64,000 nt of DNA. It comes from Nucisporomicrobium flavum. GTDB taxonomy: Bacteria; Actinomycetota; Actinomycetes; Mycobacteriales; Micromonosporaceae. The DNA lies in NCBI RefSeq assembly GCF_016464385.1, contig NZ_JADMLH010000018.1, positions 95,431-159,430 of the forward strand, in the 5' to 3' direction. The notes under the pieces are model-generated. The model had not been told where the DNA came from. It made no database searches and was given only the letters and a program-made list of their open reading frames with translations. Every line of letters starts with the position of its first letter. Within the stretch, counting starts at the first letter, position 1. Below are positions 9,332-18,008 of the stretch, piece after piece. The position numbers were made by a program, and so were the translations under genes.

Positions 9332-10192
9332 TCACTGGGCCCGCTCGGCCTCGTCCGGCTCGATCGGCACGAGCATCATCAGCCGGCTCGCTTGTGCACG
9401 CATCGGCGCGAAGGCGATTAGCTCGATCGGCTGCAGTCCGTTGTGCAGGGGCAGGTGCAGGTAGCGGTGGTCGCCGTCGGGGTGCGGGTAGGTGATCGGG
9501 TTCTGCTGGAAGCGCCGGGCGTCGGGGTTGACGTCCAGGATCTCTTCGATTACTGCGGCGAGCCGCTTGTTCTCCGGTTGCCGGGCCTGAGCGAACTGCA
9601 TCTGGGCGAACATCTGCGGCCCCCAGTCGGTGTCCCACCTGTGACACTGCGTACGGGCTTCGGGGTAGGTGAATACCCAGCGCATGATGTTGTTCTCGTG
9701 GCCTTCGACCCAGGGGAACCAGCGGCTCATGTGCTTGTTGTAGGCGACGAGGTCCCAGGCTTCGTCGTTGACGTAGGCCGGCCAGGGTTGTGCGTCGACG
9801 AGGCGTTGGATCGTCGGGGTGGATCGCATCCTCGATTGATGGATCGTGATGGTCAACGCGTGTCCGGTGGCGAGGAAGAACAGCATGCTCTTCTCTGCCT
9901 CGTCTAGGCGGAGTGTGTAGGCCACGCGGGTGAGGAAGTCGTCGGAGTAGTTCTGCAGCACCCCCCGCTCGAGGGCGCTGTACCAGCCGACGCTGTAGCC
10001 GGTCAGCGCCGCGACGGTCTCTTTGCTTACTCGCCGGTGACGGCGCGAGCGAGGTAGCGCCGCGTGCAGGCCGGGAATCTCGTCAGGGTTGAGACGCATC
10101 CTCCAGGCGTTGACGTGGCGTGCGAGGTCATCACTGAGTTCCGGAGGAGTCTGGCGGGAGGTTGTTGTGTCGGTCGGTGGCTGAGCGGTCAT
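9332..10192 (-). CDS. MmyB-type XRE regulator
   Basis: 286 aa. N-terminal Xre helix-turn-helix (LPRSRRHRRVSKETVAALTG, then WYSALERG, residues ~48-80), followed by the MmyB-like ligand-binding domain (PWPAYVNDEAWDLVAYNKHM; LTYP-like segments; HLPLHNG; LMMLVPIEPDE). Actinobacterial members usually control a neighbouring dehydrogenase. Here the SDR at 10526 is transcribed divergently across a 330-bp gap holding a palindrome, fitting that pattern. Confidence 0.88.
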   Translation of the reverse strand: MTAQPPTDTTTSRQTPPELSDDLARHVNAWRMRLNPDEIPGLHAALPRSRRHRRVSKETVAALTGYSVGWYSALERGVLQNYSDDFLTRVAYTLRLDEAEKSMLFFLATGHALTITIHQSRMRSTPTIQRLVDAQPWPAYVNDEAWDLVAYNKHMSRWFPWVEGHENNIMRWVFTYPEARTQCHRWDTDWGPQMFAQMQFAQARQPENKRLAAVIEEILDVNPDARRFQQNPITYPHPDGDHRYLHLPLHNGLQPIELIAFAPMRAQASRLMMLVPIEPDEAERAQ

Positions 10193-10377
10193 CGCGCTTC
10201 CTCGGGCGTGGTCGCATGGATGCCAAAGTGTGAATGTCCTTCATGGAAAGATCGAACCTAGCAGCGTTGATCTATCGGTAAGGAGCCCTTTCCGAAAATG
10301 ATCACTGCAGGTTGGCATGGACGGTGTTACGCCCGCTCCACTGCGTGACAAGCCGTCATTCCTAATTTCGGCAGTGT

Positions 10378-10396
10378 CACTGTGGATTTCACAGTG
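10378..10396. promoter_or_regulatory. Perfect palindrome in divergent promoter region
   Basis: CACTGTG-GATTT-CACAGTG, 7-bp arms with a 5-nt centre, between the divergent MmyB regulator and the SDR. A plausible operator for that regulator (inference from position and symmetry). Confidence 0.5.
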
Positions 10397-10525
10397 TGTG
10401 GGCAAACGCCGCCGCACGGTGCACGATATTGGCTTCATCACGGCGTTGCGGGCGTCCTCGATGGTCAAAGGCACTGTGACCAGCGGATCCAAGGTTCGGC
10501 CGCCACGCATGGCGGAAGGGGAATC

Positions 10526-11230
10526 ATGGGTCGAACCGCTCTAGTTGTCGGTGGCGCGCGAGGCATCGGGCTCGCGACGGCGCACGAGCTGGTCAAGGAC
10601 GGACACCGCGTTGCTGTCACTTACCGTGACTCGGCGCCGCCTCCAGACATCTTCGCCGTTCGATGTGACGTAGCCGACACTGCATCGGTCGATGAAGCCT
10701 TCGCCCGCGTTGAACGGGAACTGAGTGCCGTGGAGATCGTCGTGGTGGCGGCCGGGGTTACGCGTGACAAGCTGCTGATGCGCATGAACGACGAAGACTT
10801 CGCCGATGTTCTCGACACCAATCTGACCGGGGCGTTCCGTGTGGCCAAACGCGCCAGTCGGGCGATGGTGCGCGCTCGGTGGGGAAGGTTGATCTTCATC
10901 TCGTCGGCAGTTGCGCTTCGAGGAGAAGCCGGCCAGGCCAACTATGCGGCCTCCAAAGCGGGCCTCATCGGATTCGCTCGGTCGCTGACGCGTGAGCTCG
11001 GCAGTCGCAACATCACCGCCAACGTGGTCGCTCCTGGCTATACCGAAACGGACATGACCGCGTCGTTGACCGAAGATCAGCGCGAGCATATGCGTTCGCA
11101 GGTCCCGCTCGGCCGAGCCGCTCAGCCAGAGGAGATCGCCGCAGCAGTGTCCTACGTGGCCAGCGACAGAGCCGGCTACGTCTCCGGGGCCATCATCCCT
11201 GTCGATGGAGGAGCCGGCATGGGCCACTGA
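10526..11230 (+). CDS. FabG-like SDR (3-oxoacyl-ACP reductase family)
   Basis: 234 aa, classical SDR. Shows VVGGARGIG (residues ~6-14), VAAGVTRD, catalytic ISSAVA with YAASK, and the FabG-like tail GYVSGAIIPVDGGAGMGH. ATG 10526 follows GGAAGGGGAA. A longer in-frame ORF begins at 10382, but the shorter start matches the family. Lies 46 bp before the XRE gene and may share its transcript. Alternatives are polyketide ketoreductases or other alcohol dehydrogenases. Confidence 0.85.
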   Translation: MGRTALVVGGARGIGLATAHELVKDGHRVAVTYRDSAPPPDIFAVRCDVADTASVDEAFARVERELSAVEIVVVAAGVTRDKLLMRMNDEDFADVLDTNLTGAFRVAKRASRAMVRARWGRLIFISSAVALRGEAGQANYAASKAGLIGFARSLTRELGSRNITANVVAPGYTETDMTASLTEDQREHMRSQVPLGRAAQPEEIAAAVSYVASDRAGYVSGAIIPVDGGAGMGH

Positions 11231-11276
11231 ATCGTCCACTGGCGATCGGCCACATCACGGAAAGACCGACACCACC

Positions 11277-11690
11277 ATGGGGGACGATGTGCTGAGCACC
11301 TGCGACGAACCGGCGGCGACACAGGCCGAGCACGCGGCATCGAGGTCAATCGGTTGCGCTCTGACGTCAGAAAGGGAAGGGGACGAAGCAGGAATGGTCC
11401 CGGCCAGAGCGGCCGACAACGAATCAGAGGACGATTTTACCTACGGTCGACGGCTGCGGCGGGCGCGGCTGGCCAAGCAGTGGTCTCAGCTGCAACTGGC
11501 GCATCGCATGCGCGCGATCGGCGGCCAACATCGCGGCGCCGCGACGCTGCACTCTCTGCTGATCATGATCAGTAAGTGGGAAAACGATCGCAAGCACCCC
11601 AACCAGTACAGCCTGCACCTGATCGCTGCCGCGCTCGAGATCGACGTCACCAGCCTTGGTCTGCCCGTCGATCGCGACTTCGTCTTCTAG
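11277..11690 (+). CDS. XRE-family helix-turn-helix regulator
   Basis: 137 aa from ATG 11277; an in-frame ATG at 11394 would remove a low-complexity N-terminus. The HTH spans residues ~57-125 (GRRLRRARLAKQWSQLQLAH, then ISKWENDRKHPN, ending in LHLIAAALEID). An insertion of about 12 residues (RAIGGQHRGAATLH) separates helices 2 and 3, a variant seen in actinobacterial XRE proteins. It is a candidate binder for the nearby GGACA decamer arrays. Confidence 0.8.
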   Translation: MGDDVLSTCDEPAATQAEHAASRSIGCALTSEREGDEAGMVPARAADNESEDDFTYGRRLRRARLAKQWSQLQLAHRMRAIGGQHRGAATLHSLLIMISKWENDRKHPNQYSLHLIAAALEIDVTSLGLPVDRDFVF

Positions 11691-11770
11691 CTGCGCGCAG
11701 ACCCGCACAAGGCGCGGCCATTGGCATCGGGTGTTCGCCAGCAGGCAGCACCTGTCGACAGGTTGTCGTG

Positions 11771-12487
11771 CTAGCCGTCCTGCTTGACACCGCTGAAGAC
11801 ACCTAACGCCCAGACCAGCACGCTTGCATATGTATGTAACGCGTCCGGAAACTCCGCGAGCCGGCTCTCGCCACCGTCGTTGCCCACAGCGACGGTGGCG
11901 ATGTCGTCATATGCCTCGGACGAGGCGCCCTGCATCTGGTTCGTGATCAGGTCGAGTAGATGCCGCCGAGCGTGAGTGATCACCGCGTTCTGCTCCGCGA
12001 CAACTCGCGACTCGACGTCACCCTCGGTGAAACGCACGTCTGGCAAATACATCCCAGCCGCAGTTATGAGATCCGACGGCGCAATACGCTCCGACCCCGG
12101 AAGCGGCGGCGGGCCCCCAGCCGCGACCGCGACCGCCACTTGCGACGCGTACACGGCATAGACCGTACTGGCCCTGGCCAAGACGATGATCGCCTGCTCG
12201 AAGTTCTGATCGGCGAGGCGCTGGAGATCCGCGGTGACCTGTTGGAGTGGGGCGCCGACCCGACAATCAGCCCGCTGCGTCTCCAACGCGGACTCGACCT
12301 GCAGGGCGAAGGTCAGCGCCTGGTGCAGGTGAACGGCGGCATGGTTGCAGGCCGTACCCATCTCCAGCAGCGACATACGCACGTCCATCGGCAGCCGTAA
12401 GCCCATCTCGGGCTGCAACAGCTGGTGCGTTGCCAGCACCATCTGTAGCTGTCTCCCCTCTCTCAGGACCTGCGAGTGCGCGTCCAC
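11771..12487 (-). CDS. Hypothetical helical protein
   Basis: 238 aa, not recognised. Mostly predicted alpha-helix, with no signal peptide or clear membrane segment; one Ala/Val-rich stretch is followed by a Gly/Pro loop (AVAAGGPPPLPGSER). Its start faces the pseudoenzyme operon, and the GGACA array lies 79 bp from its start codon, so that operator could serve both directions. Confidence 0.6.
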   Translation of the reverse strand: MDAHSQVLREGRQLQMVLATHQLLQPEMGLRLPMDVRMSLLEMGTACNHAAVHLHQALTFALQVESALETQRADCRVGAPLQQVTADLQRLADQNFEQAIIVLARASTVYAVYASQVAVAVAAGGPPPLPGSERIAPSDLITAAGMYLPDVRFTEGDVESRVVAEQNAVITHARRHLLDLITNQMQGASSEAYDDIATVAVGNDGGESRLAEFPDALHTYASVLVWALGVFSGVKQDG

Positions 12488-12565
12488 AGCAGACCTACCA
12501 GCTATTGCACGGTGCTGGTCCAGCTGCGCGGCACCGTGTCAAGAAGACCGAATGTGCAGCCAGAA

Positions 12566-12595
12566 GGACAGCCCCGGACAGCCCCAGTTAGCTAC
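12566..12595 (+). promoter_or_regulatory. GGACA decamer array, operator/promoter 1
   Basis: Two exact units GGACAGCCCC GGACAGCCCC in 10-bp phase, followed by AGTTAGCTAC. The AGCTAC box starts 24 bp from the first GGACA, the same spacing as at 32909. The ATG of the small gene at 12608 is 12 bp further on. Same-face spacing suggests cooperative binding of a regulator at a core promoter (inference). Confidence 0.6.
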
Positions 12596-12607
12596 CCCGA
12601 ACGCACG

Positions 12608-12853
12608 ATGTCGCCCAGGGTCGAACTCGTGGCAAACGTTGGTCCGACTGTAGACGCGCACCCGCACAGATGGGGGGCACCCCCCGTCACGGGTGCATTC
12701 GTTCACGCACTCGAGGCGAGGCGGACCGCGTCGCAGCCCGCCGGTTCGCTGTTGGCCCGCGTTCCGCGTCGGCACCGCGGCGTCCTCCTGCGCCGCCTGC
12801 TCATCCTGGCCTGCCGACGCGCGGAAGCCGAAGCCCAACTCATCGCGCGCTGA
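12608..12853 (+). CDS. Small protein, first gene of pseudoenzyme operon
   Basis: 81 aa (MSPRVELVANVGPTVDAHPH...). Not recognised. The C-terminal half is an arginine-rich, probably amphipathic helix ending AEAEAQLIAR. No strong ribosome site; it starts 12 bp after the operator, so a leaderless or short-leader mRNA is possible. A longer in-frame ORF reaches back to 12476 but would run through the operator. Reality as a gene is moderate. Confidence 0.45.
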   Translation: MSPRVELVANVGPTVDAHPHRWGAPPVTGAFVHALEARRTASQPAGSLLARVPRRHRGVLLRRLLILACRRAEAEAQLIAR

Positions 12854-12914
12854 CTCATCCGATTGGGCTTCGCGCTCAGCCCTTCCTAGTTCGGCCCACG
12901 AAAGGTTCCCGACC

Positions 12915-13601
12915 ATGCGCCTGCGTCACCTCCGCGTGCCGATCCCGCGTCTTTCGGCGGCGACGATGCAGGAGCTCGTCGAAATCACGGCGCAGACCGA
13001 GCTGACCGGCGCGCCCCGCGACGATAGCCAGGATCAACCCGGCACCGGTCACATCGTTGTTCCCCGGGCCCCACTCGCGGTCTTCGACGCCGCCGGGGGA
13101 AGCCCCATCGCGCGCATCCGACCGGTCTGGGCCGGCACCGAAGCATGGCTACCGGTCATTGACTGGCAACCAGGCTGGGTGCGAGTGCTGCTCCCGACGC
13201 GGCCGAACGGCGCGACCGGCTGGCTCGACGCCAGCCGAGTCACCACCGCCCGCACCCGCTACCGCATCCAACTGTCGCTGAGCGGCGGCACGCTCAGCCT
13301 GCTGCGCGGCGAGCAACGCGTCGGCGCCTGGCCGGCCAACCAGCACGCCAAGCACGACACCGTCGCTGCCGGGCGGACCTTCGTCCTGGCGAGCGTGCGT
13401 CGCGGGCCGGCAACACCACCGATGCTGCTACGTCTGGCCGTGCACCTGCACGACCGCGACGCCGGCCTGCTCACCATCCACCCCCGATCCAGCCCCGCAG
13501 GTGCAGCGGCTGCGAGCGGCGGTATCGGCGTTCCCGACGAGGCGATGGCCGCTCTGCACGTGGTGCCACCGGGATGCCTCGTGCACCTCGAGGCGCGCTG
13601 A
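12915..13601 (+). CDS. L,D-transpeptidase (YkuD)-like protein lacking the catalytic Cys
   Basis: 228 aa. Residues ~50-110 match the SH3-like part of actinobacterial L,D-transpeptidases (IVVPRAPLAVFD; WLPVIDWQPGWVRVLLPTRP; GATGWLDA), followed by a YkuD-like part (LLRGEQRVGAWPAN; AGRTFVLASV). Where active enzymes have SHGCIR, this protein reads ASGGIG followed by VPDEAM: the nucleophile is Gly203 (codon 13521-13523), and the conserved His and Arg are lost too. No signal peptide is evident, unlike true cell-wall enzymes. ATG 12915 has GAAAGG upstream. It is probably catalytically inactive, and the fold looks kept. Confidence 0.75.
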   Translation: MRLRHLRVPIPRLSAATMQELVEITAQTELTGAPRDDSQDQPGTGHIVVPRAPLAVFDAAGGSPIARIRPVWAGTEAWLPVIDWQPGWVRVLLPTRPNGATGWLDASRVTTARTRYRIQLSLSGGTLSLLRGEQRVGAWPANQHAKHDTVAAGRTFVLASVRRGPATPPMLLRLAVHLHDRDAGLLTIHPRSSPAGAAAASGGIGVPDEAMAALHVVPPGCLVHLEAR

Positions 13602-13659
13602 GCCACCACCTTCTCGCACCTACTTCTGCATCCGATCACTACTTCATGGGGGACACAGC

Positions 13660-15438
13660 ATGGCGATCACCGGGTGGATCCATCCCACACGGGATCTGCG
13701 CGACGAGCGGTCCGTCGTCAACACGATGGCCATCGCGCTCACGGCCGGGGCGTTGCGCCGCGATGTCGTCCGGCTGGCCCGGCGCGCCGCGTTCGCTCAC
13801 CTCGGGTTGACTGGCGGCTACGCCGACTGGCGGCATCCCGAACGCCCCGACCCGGACCTGGCCGTGGCCATCGACGGGCAGCTGACCAACCGCGGTCATC
13901 TCGACGAACAGCTGTACGGCCGGCCGCGGCCGTTGTCGGGTGACGCCGAAGTGATCCTGCACGCCTACCGGGCGTGGGGAGCCGGCCTGGTCGACCGGAT
14001 CGACGGCGCTTACGCCATCGCCATCTGGGACAACCTCGCCCGGCAGCTGCTGCTCATCCGTGACCCGCTCGGCGCGAAAACCCTGTTCTTCACGCAGGTC
14101 GACGGCGGGACCGTGTTCGCAACGCGGGCCACCGCGCTGCTGGCCCATCCGGCGGTCAAACCCCTCGTCGACGCCGACGGCCTCAACGAACTGCTCACCC
14201 TGGGTCCAGTCCGAACCCCGGGCCACGGCGTTGTAAACGGGGTGGCCGAGGTCCTGCCCGCCGAACTCGTCCAGGCGGATCCGAGCGGGCTGCGACGGCG
14301 CCGTTACTGGTACCTCGAGGCCGACGACCCCCGCCACGACGCCGCCACCGCCGTGCAGGTCGTCCGTCGTGCGCTGGCCGAGACCACCGCAGCGACCCGC
14401 ACGCACCCGGCGAGCGCGGTGCTGCTGTCCGGGGGCGTCGCGTCGGCCGCCGCGGCCGTCTACGCCGCCGGAACCCGCGGTCACCGGCCCGCTGCCTGGA
14501 CCCTCGCCCTGACCGACCCGCAGAACCCGCCATCCGATGTCGGCGCCGATCTGGACCTGGCCGCGCGCACCGCGGAGCACCTACGCCTGCGGCACAGCGT
14601 GCTCACCTTCGGCACGGACACGCTCCTCGAAACCGCGTACGCCGCGCACGAGGCCCTCGACTTTCCTGGTGAGGCCGGCGTGGATGCCGTACTGCTCGCG
14701 GGCCTTCGGCGGATCGCGGCCGCGGGTAGCACCAGCGTCGTGACCGGTGACGCCGCCAACGTAGTGTTCGGTGGCTATCGGTGGCTGCACGACCCGCTCA
14801 CCCTGGACACCGACGACTTCCCCTGGCCCGGCGCCGGCGACCCCGCAGACATGCTGAACGCGGACGCGCGCCGCCATCTCATGCCCGAGGTGCATCGCCG
14901 GCACCGCTACGAGGAAGCCACCCTCGGCGTGCCGCATCTGACCGGCGCCGACGCACTCGGTCGACGCCGACGCACGATGGCGTATCTGACCCTCACCCGG
15001 TATCTACCGCACCTGCTGACCCGCCTGGGCCAGCTCGCCGACGCCGCGGGAGTCACCCTGCGCATCCCATTCGCCGACTGGCTGCTCGCGGCCTACCTGT
15101 TCAACACCCCGACGGGCCTGCGGCACCTGCTCGGCATCCCGAACGGACTGCTCCGCCACGCCGTCACCGACTACCTGCCGGCCGAGACCACGTGGCTTCG
15201 GCCACGCCAGTTCCCCAGCGCCGACCTGCTCGACGGATGGCAGCAGAGCCGCACGGCGCAGCTGCACGACCTGCTTGACGACCCTGATGCACCGCTGCGC
15301 CCGCTGCTGGACCGGGACCGCGTCGCCGAGCTGCTCGCCCGAGCTGCCGGTCCGATCAGCGACCGCCATGCGGCCACCATCGCCTACCTCGTCGACGTCA
15401 ACGCCTGGTTGCAGCGCCACCACATCTCACTCACATGA
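13660..15438 (+). CDS. Asparagine synthetase B-like protein with lost catalytic residues
   Basis: 592 aa, full length for the AsnB/lasso-cyclase superfamily. The N-terminus reads MAITGWI where active enzymes read MCGITGWI, so the glutaminase nucleophile is absent. In the synthetase half the ATP pyrophosphatase loop SGGxDS reads SGGVAS (Ala261), and the second acidic motif GEGADE reads GDAANV (363-368). The surrounding framework is well kept: GAYAIAIWD, RDPLGAKTL, VFGGYRWLHDP, RIPFADW. GGGGGA upstream of ATG 13660. Ordinary asparagine synthesis is unlikely; a binding or structural role, or decay, fits better. Confidence 0.85.
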   Translation: MAITGWIHPTRDLRDERSVVNTMAIALTAGALRRDVVRLARRAAFAHLGLTGGYADWRHPERPDPDLAVAIDGQLTNRGHLDEQLYGRPRPLSGDAEVILHAYRAWGAGLVDRIDGAYAIAIWDNLARQLLLIRDPLGAKTLFFTQVDGGTVFATRATALLAHPAVKPLVDADGLNELLTLGPVRTPGHGVVNGVAEVLPAELVQADPSGLRRRRYWYLEADDPRHDAATAVQVVRRALAETTAATRTHPASAVLLSGGVASAAAAVYAAGTRGHRPAAWTLALTDPQNPPSDVGADLDLAARTAEHLRLRHSVLTFGTDTLLETAYAAHEALDFPGEAGVDAVLLAGLRRIAAAGSTSVVTGDAANVVFGGYRWLHDPLTLDTDDFPWPGAGDPADMLNADARRHLMPEVHRRHRYEEATLGVPHLTGADALGRRRRTMAYLTLTRYLPHLLTRLGQLADAAGVTLRIPFADWLLAAYLFNTPTGLRHLLGIPNGLLRHAVTDYLPAETTWLRPRQFPSADLLDGWQQSRTAQLHDLLDDPDAPLRPLLDRDRVAELLARAAGPISDRHAATIAYLVDVNAWLQRHHISLT

Positions 15439-15480
15439 CCAAACCCCGACCCCTCCGAATTCGACTTGTAGGAGCATGCG

Positions 15481-16752
15481 ATGAGACTCGACCCGTTCAG
15501 CGGTCCCTACAGCCGCGACCCCGCCATCACCTGGCGGCGCATCAACGCCACCCCCACGTCCATCAGTTACGACGACGACCTCGAGATGTGGCTGATCGCC
15601 GGACACGACAACGTACACGCCGTGCTGTCCGACACCACCCGCTTCAGTAACGCCGCCACCATGCTGCCGATCACCGCACTCACCGCCGACGCCGGCGACA
15701 TCCTGGCCGGTCTCGACGCCCCGGCCGTGGCCGTTACCGCCGATCGCCCGCACCACCTGCGCACCCGCGCGATCCTGCGGGCGTTGATGCCCACCACCGC
15801 GGTCCGCGCCGAACAGCAGTGGGGGCCGCTCGTCGCGGCCCGTACCGACGAACTCATCACCGGCATGAAGGCAGGCGAGCCGACCGACCTCATGCACTTC
15901 GCGGTGCAGCTGCCGCTGATGGTCATCCACGATGTCCTCGGCCTGCCGACCACGGCCGCGCAGCAGGTCCGCGCCTGGACCGGCGACTTCGCCGACCTCG
16001 TCTGGGGCAAGCCCACCGCCGACGCTCAGATCGCGCACGCATACTCCAGCGTCGCGCTGTGGAGGCACTGCGCCGACATCGTCGCCAGCCGCGCCGACAG
16101 CGGCCACAACGGTCCCGGTCTGATCGGTGAGCTCCTGCGCTACCGTAACAACGACGACACCAACCTCACCATCGCCGAGGTCGCCGCCCTCGCCCTCAAC
16201 ATCGTCGGCGCAGGCTGGACCACCACCGCTGGCGCCCTCGGCAACGCCCTCGCCCAGGCCCTGGCCGATCCCAGCCGGTGGGCGCTGCTGGCCGACGACG
16301 AGCACTACCTCAACCTGCACGTCGAGGAAACCCTGAGGCACAGCCCCGCCATCGACGGCTGGCTGCGACTGACCACCACCGACGTCACCCTCGACGGGGT
16401 CACCATCCCCGCCGGCAGCCGCTGCCTGGTTCTGATCGGCGCGGCGAACCACGACCCCTCGGTGTACTCCGAACCGGAAGTCTTCGATCCCCGCCGCAGC
16501 CGCGGCGGGCAGCACCTCGCCTTCGGCGCCGGCCCGCACTACTGCATCGGCGCCGCCCTGGCCCGTCTCGAACTCACCACCGCGCTGCGCGCCTTGGCCC
16601 GCCGGCTGCCGGATCTCGGCTTGGCCGCCGGGTTCCGGCAGCAGTTCAAGGCCAGCGCGGCCCTGCGGCAGCTCACCAGCTTGCCCGTTCAGCAGCACCC
16701 GGCCGTTCGGTGCCCCGTCGCGCACGGCACCTCCGCGGCGCCGCGGCCATGA
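15481..16752 (+). CDS. Cytochrome P450
   Basis: 423 aa, normal length for a soluble bacterial P450. The heme loop FGAGPHYCIGAALARLE has its Cys (residue 355); the K-helix ExxR is EETLR. The I-helix groove normally reads AGx(D/E)T, but here is AGWTTT, so the acidic residue of the proton relay is missing. Such P450s can be weak or unusual oxidants. TAGGAGCATGCG precedes ATG 15481. Its stop overlaps the next start by 4 bp (ATGA). It is the only member of this operon with an intact cofactor site. Confidence 0.9.
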   Translation: MRLDPFSGPYSRDPAITWRRINATPTSISYDDDLEMWLIAGHDNVHAVLSDTTRFSNAATMLPITALTADAGDILAGLDAPAVAVTADRPHHLRTRAILRALMPTTAVRAEQQWGPLVAARTDELITGMKAGEPTDLMHFAVQLPLMVIHDVLGLPTTAAQQVRAWTGDFADLVWGKPTADAQIAHAYSSVALWRHCADIVASRADSGHNGPGLIGELLRYRNNDDTNLTIAEVAALALNIVGAGWTTTAGALGNALAQALADPSRWALLADDEHYLNLHVEETLRHSPAIDGWLRLTTTDVTLDGVTIPAGSRCLVLIGAANHDPSVYSEPEVFDPRRSRGGQHLAFGAGPHYCIGAALARLELTTALRALARRLPDLGLAAGFRQQFKASAALRQLTSLPVQQHPAVRCPVAHGTSAAPRP

Positions 16753-17920
16753 CCGGGCACGGCATGAGCGACACCCGCCCGGCCGGCTCCGTCATCCGCC
16801 CCCGGGGCGCCGCAAAGGCGATGAGCGCGCACCTGCACGCTATTGAGGCGCGGCTGGCCGCTAACGTCTCCACGAACCTCGGGTTTCCCGCCGCCCGGGA
16901 CATCGACTACCGGCCGCTGGCGCCCCTACTGGGTCATCTGCTCAACAACCTCGGCGCCCCCAACATCGGCCCGCGGTACCCGGACCATGTGCACGATCTG
17001 GAACGCGAAGCTCTCTACTTCACTGCCGAGTTGTTCCGCGCTCCGCCCGGCTGGAGCGGTCACCTCACCAGCGGCAGCACCGAAGGCAACCTGCATGGTC
17101 TGTGGCTCGGCCGCGCGAAACTCCCGAACGCCGTCGCCTACTACTCCAGCGCCGCGCACCACAGCGTGCCCAAGGCCTGCCACCTGCTCGGCCTACCCGC
17201 CGTCGAAGTCACCACGACGGCCACCGGCCAGATCGACTACACCGACCTGACCCGCCAAGCCGCGCGGCACCGCAGCCGACCGGCGATCGTCGTGGCCACC
17301 ATCGGCACCACCATGACCGAGGCCGTCGACGACGTCACCCACGTCCACAACGCCCTGGACAGCGCCGGTATCCGTCACCGCCACGTGCACAGCGACGCCG
17401 CCCTCGCCGGCATCCCGCTCGCGACCACGCCAACCGGCCCGCTTTCGACTTGGCCGACGGCGCCGACAGCATCAGCCTGTCCGGCCACACGTTCTTCGGA
17501 ACCCCGGTGGTCTGCGGGATCGTCCTCACCCGCCGCCAGCCCGACCAGCTCAGCCCCACCGTGCCGCCCCTCAACACCCACGACACCACCATCAGCGGGT
17601 CCCGCAACGGCCTCGCCGCAGCGATGCTGTGGCACGCGACCACGTCCCTCGGCACAGCCGGACACGCCGAGCGGACCCGTCGAGCCCGTGAGGTCGCCGC
17701 CTACGCCGTCCAACGACTGCACCACATCGGATGGCCGGCCTGGCACTACCCCCTGTCATTCACCGTGCTGCTCAGGCGACTTCCCGCCGACATGGCAACC
17801 AACTGGCCCCTGCCGAATGACGGTGACTGGTCCCGCATCATCTGCATGCCCGGCGTCGAGACATCGCACATCGACCAACTCGTCGCCACGCTGGCCGCGT
17901 CGAGCAGCAACTCAGATTAG
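16749..17920 (+). pseudogene. PLP-dependent (histidine) decarboxylase-like gene, frameshifted, Lys lost
   Basis: Reads as a group II decarboxylase of the histidine-decarboxylase type: TSGSTEGNLHGLWLGR, YYSSAAHHSVPKA, IGTTMTEAVDD, HSDAALAGIPLA. One base is missing near 17441, where PAFDLADG should follow TPTGP, so the frame breaks and continues in another frame to 17920. In that second frame the PLP motif SGHKF reads SGHTF: the Schiff-base Lys is Thr (codon ACG 17489-17491; AAG is one change away). So it is frameshifted and would be inactive even if the frame were restored. Translationally coupled to the P450 (ATGA). Confidence 0.8.
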
Positions 17921-18008
17921 AAGGTCCCGAGTCGCTATGCGTCACGTTCCGGCGAGGGCGAGGGTGAGGAACCACTGGAATCGCTGTGCGCTGCATTCCG
18001 CTACGAAT

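Noticed and set aside
8378..11690. Biosynthetic cluster formed by MBL hydrolase, FabG-like SDR and regulators
   Set aside because: No synthase, ligase or carrier protein is present; the regulator/SDR pairing is common by itself.
13660..17920. Lasso-peptide or other RiPP cluster, because of an AsnB-like protein beside tailoring genes
   Set aside because: No leader protease, no RiPP recognition protein and no clear precursor gene; the AsnB-like protein lacks the Asp of SGGxDS that a working cyclase needs. The 81-aa gene at 12608 is Arg-rich without a core-like end.
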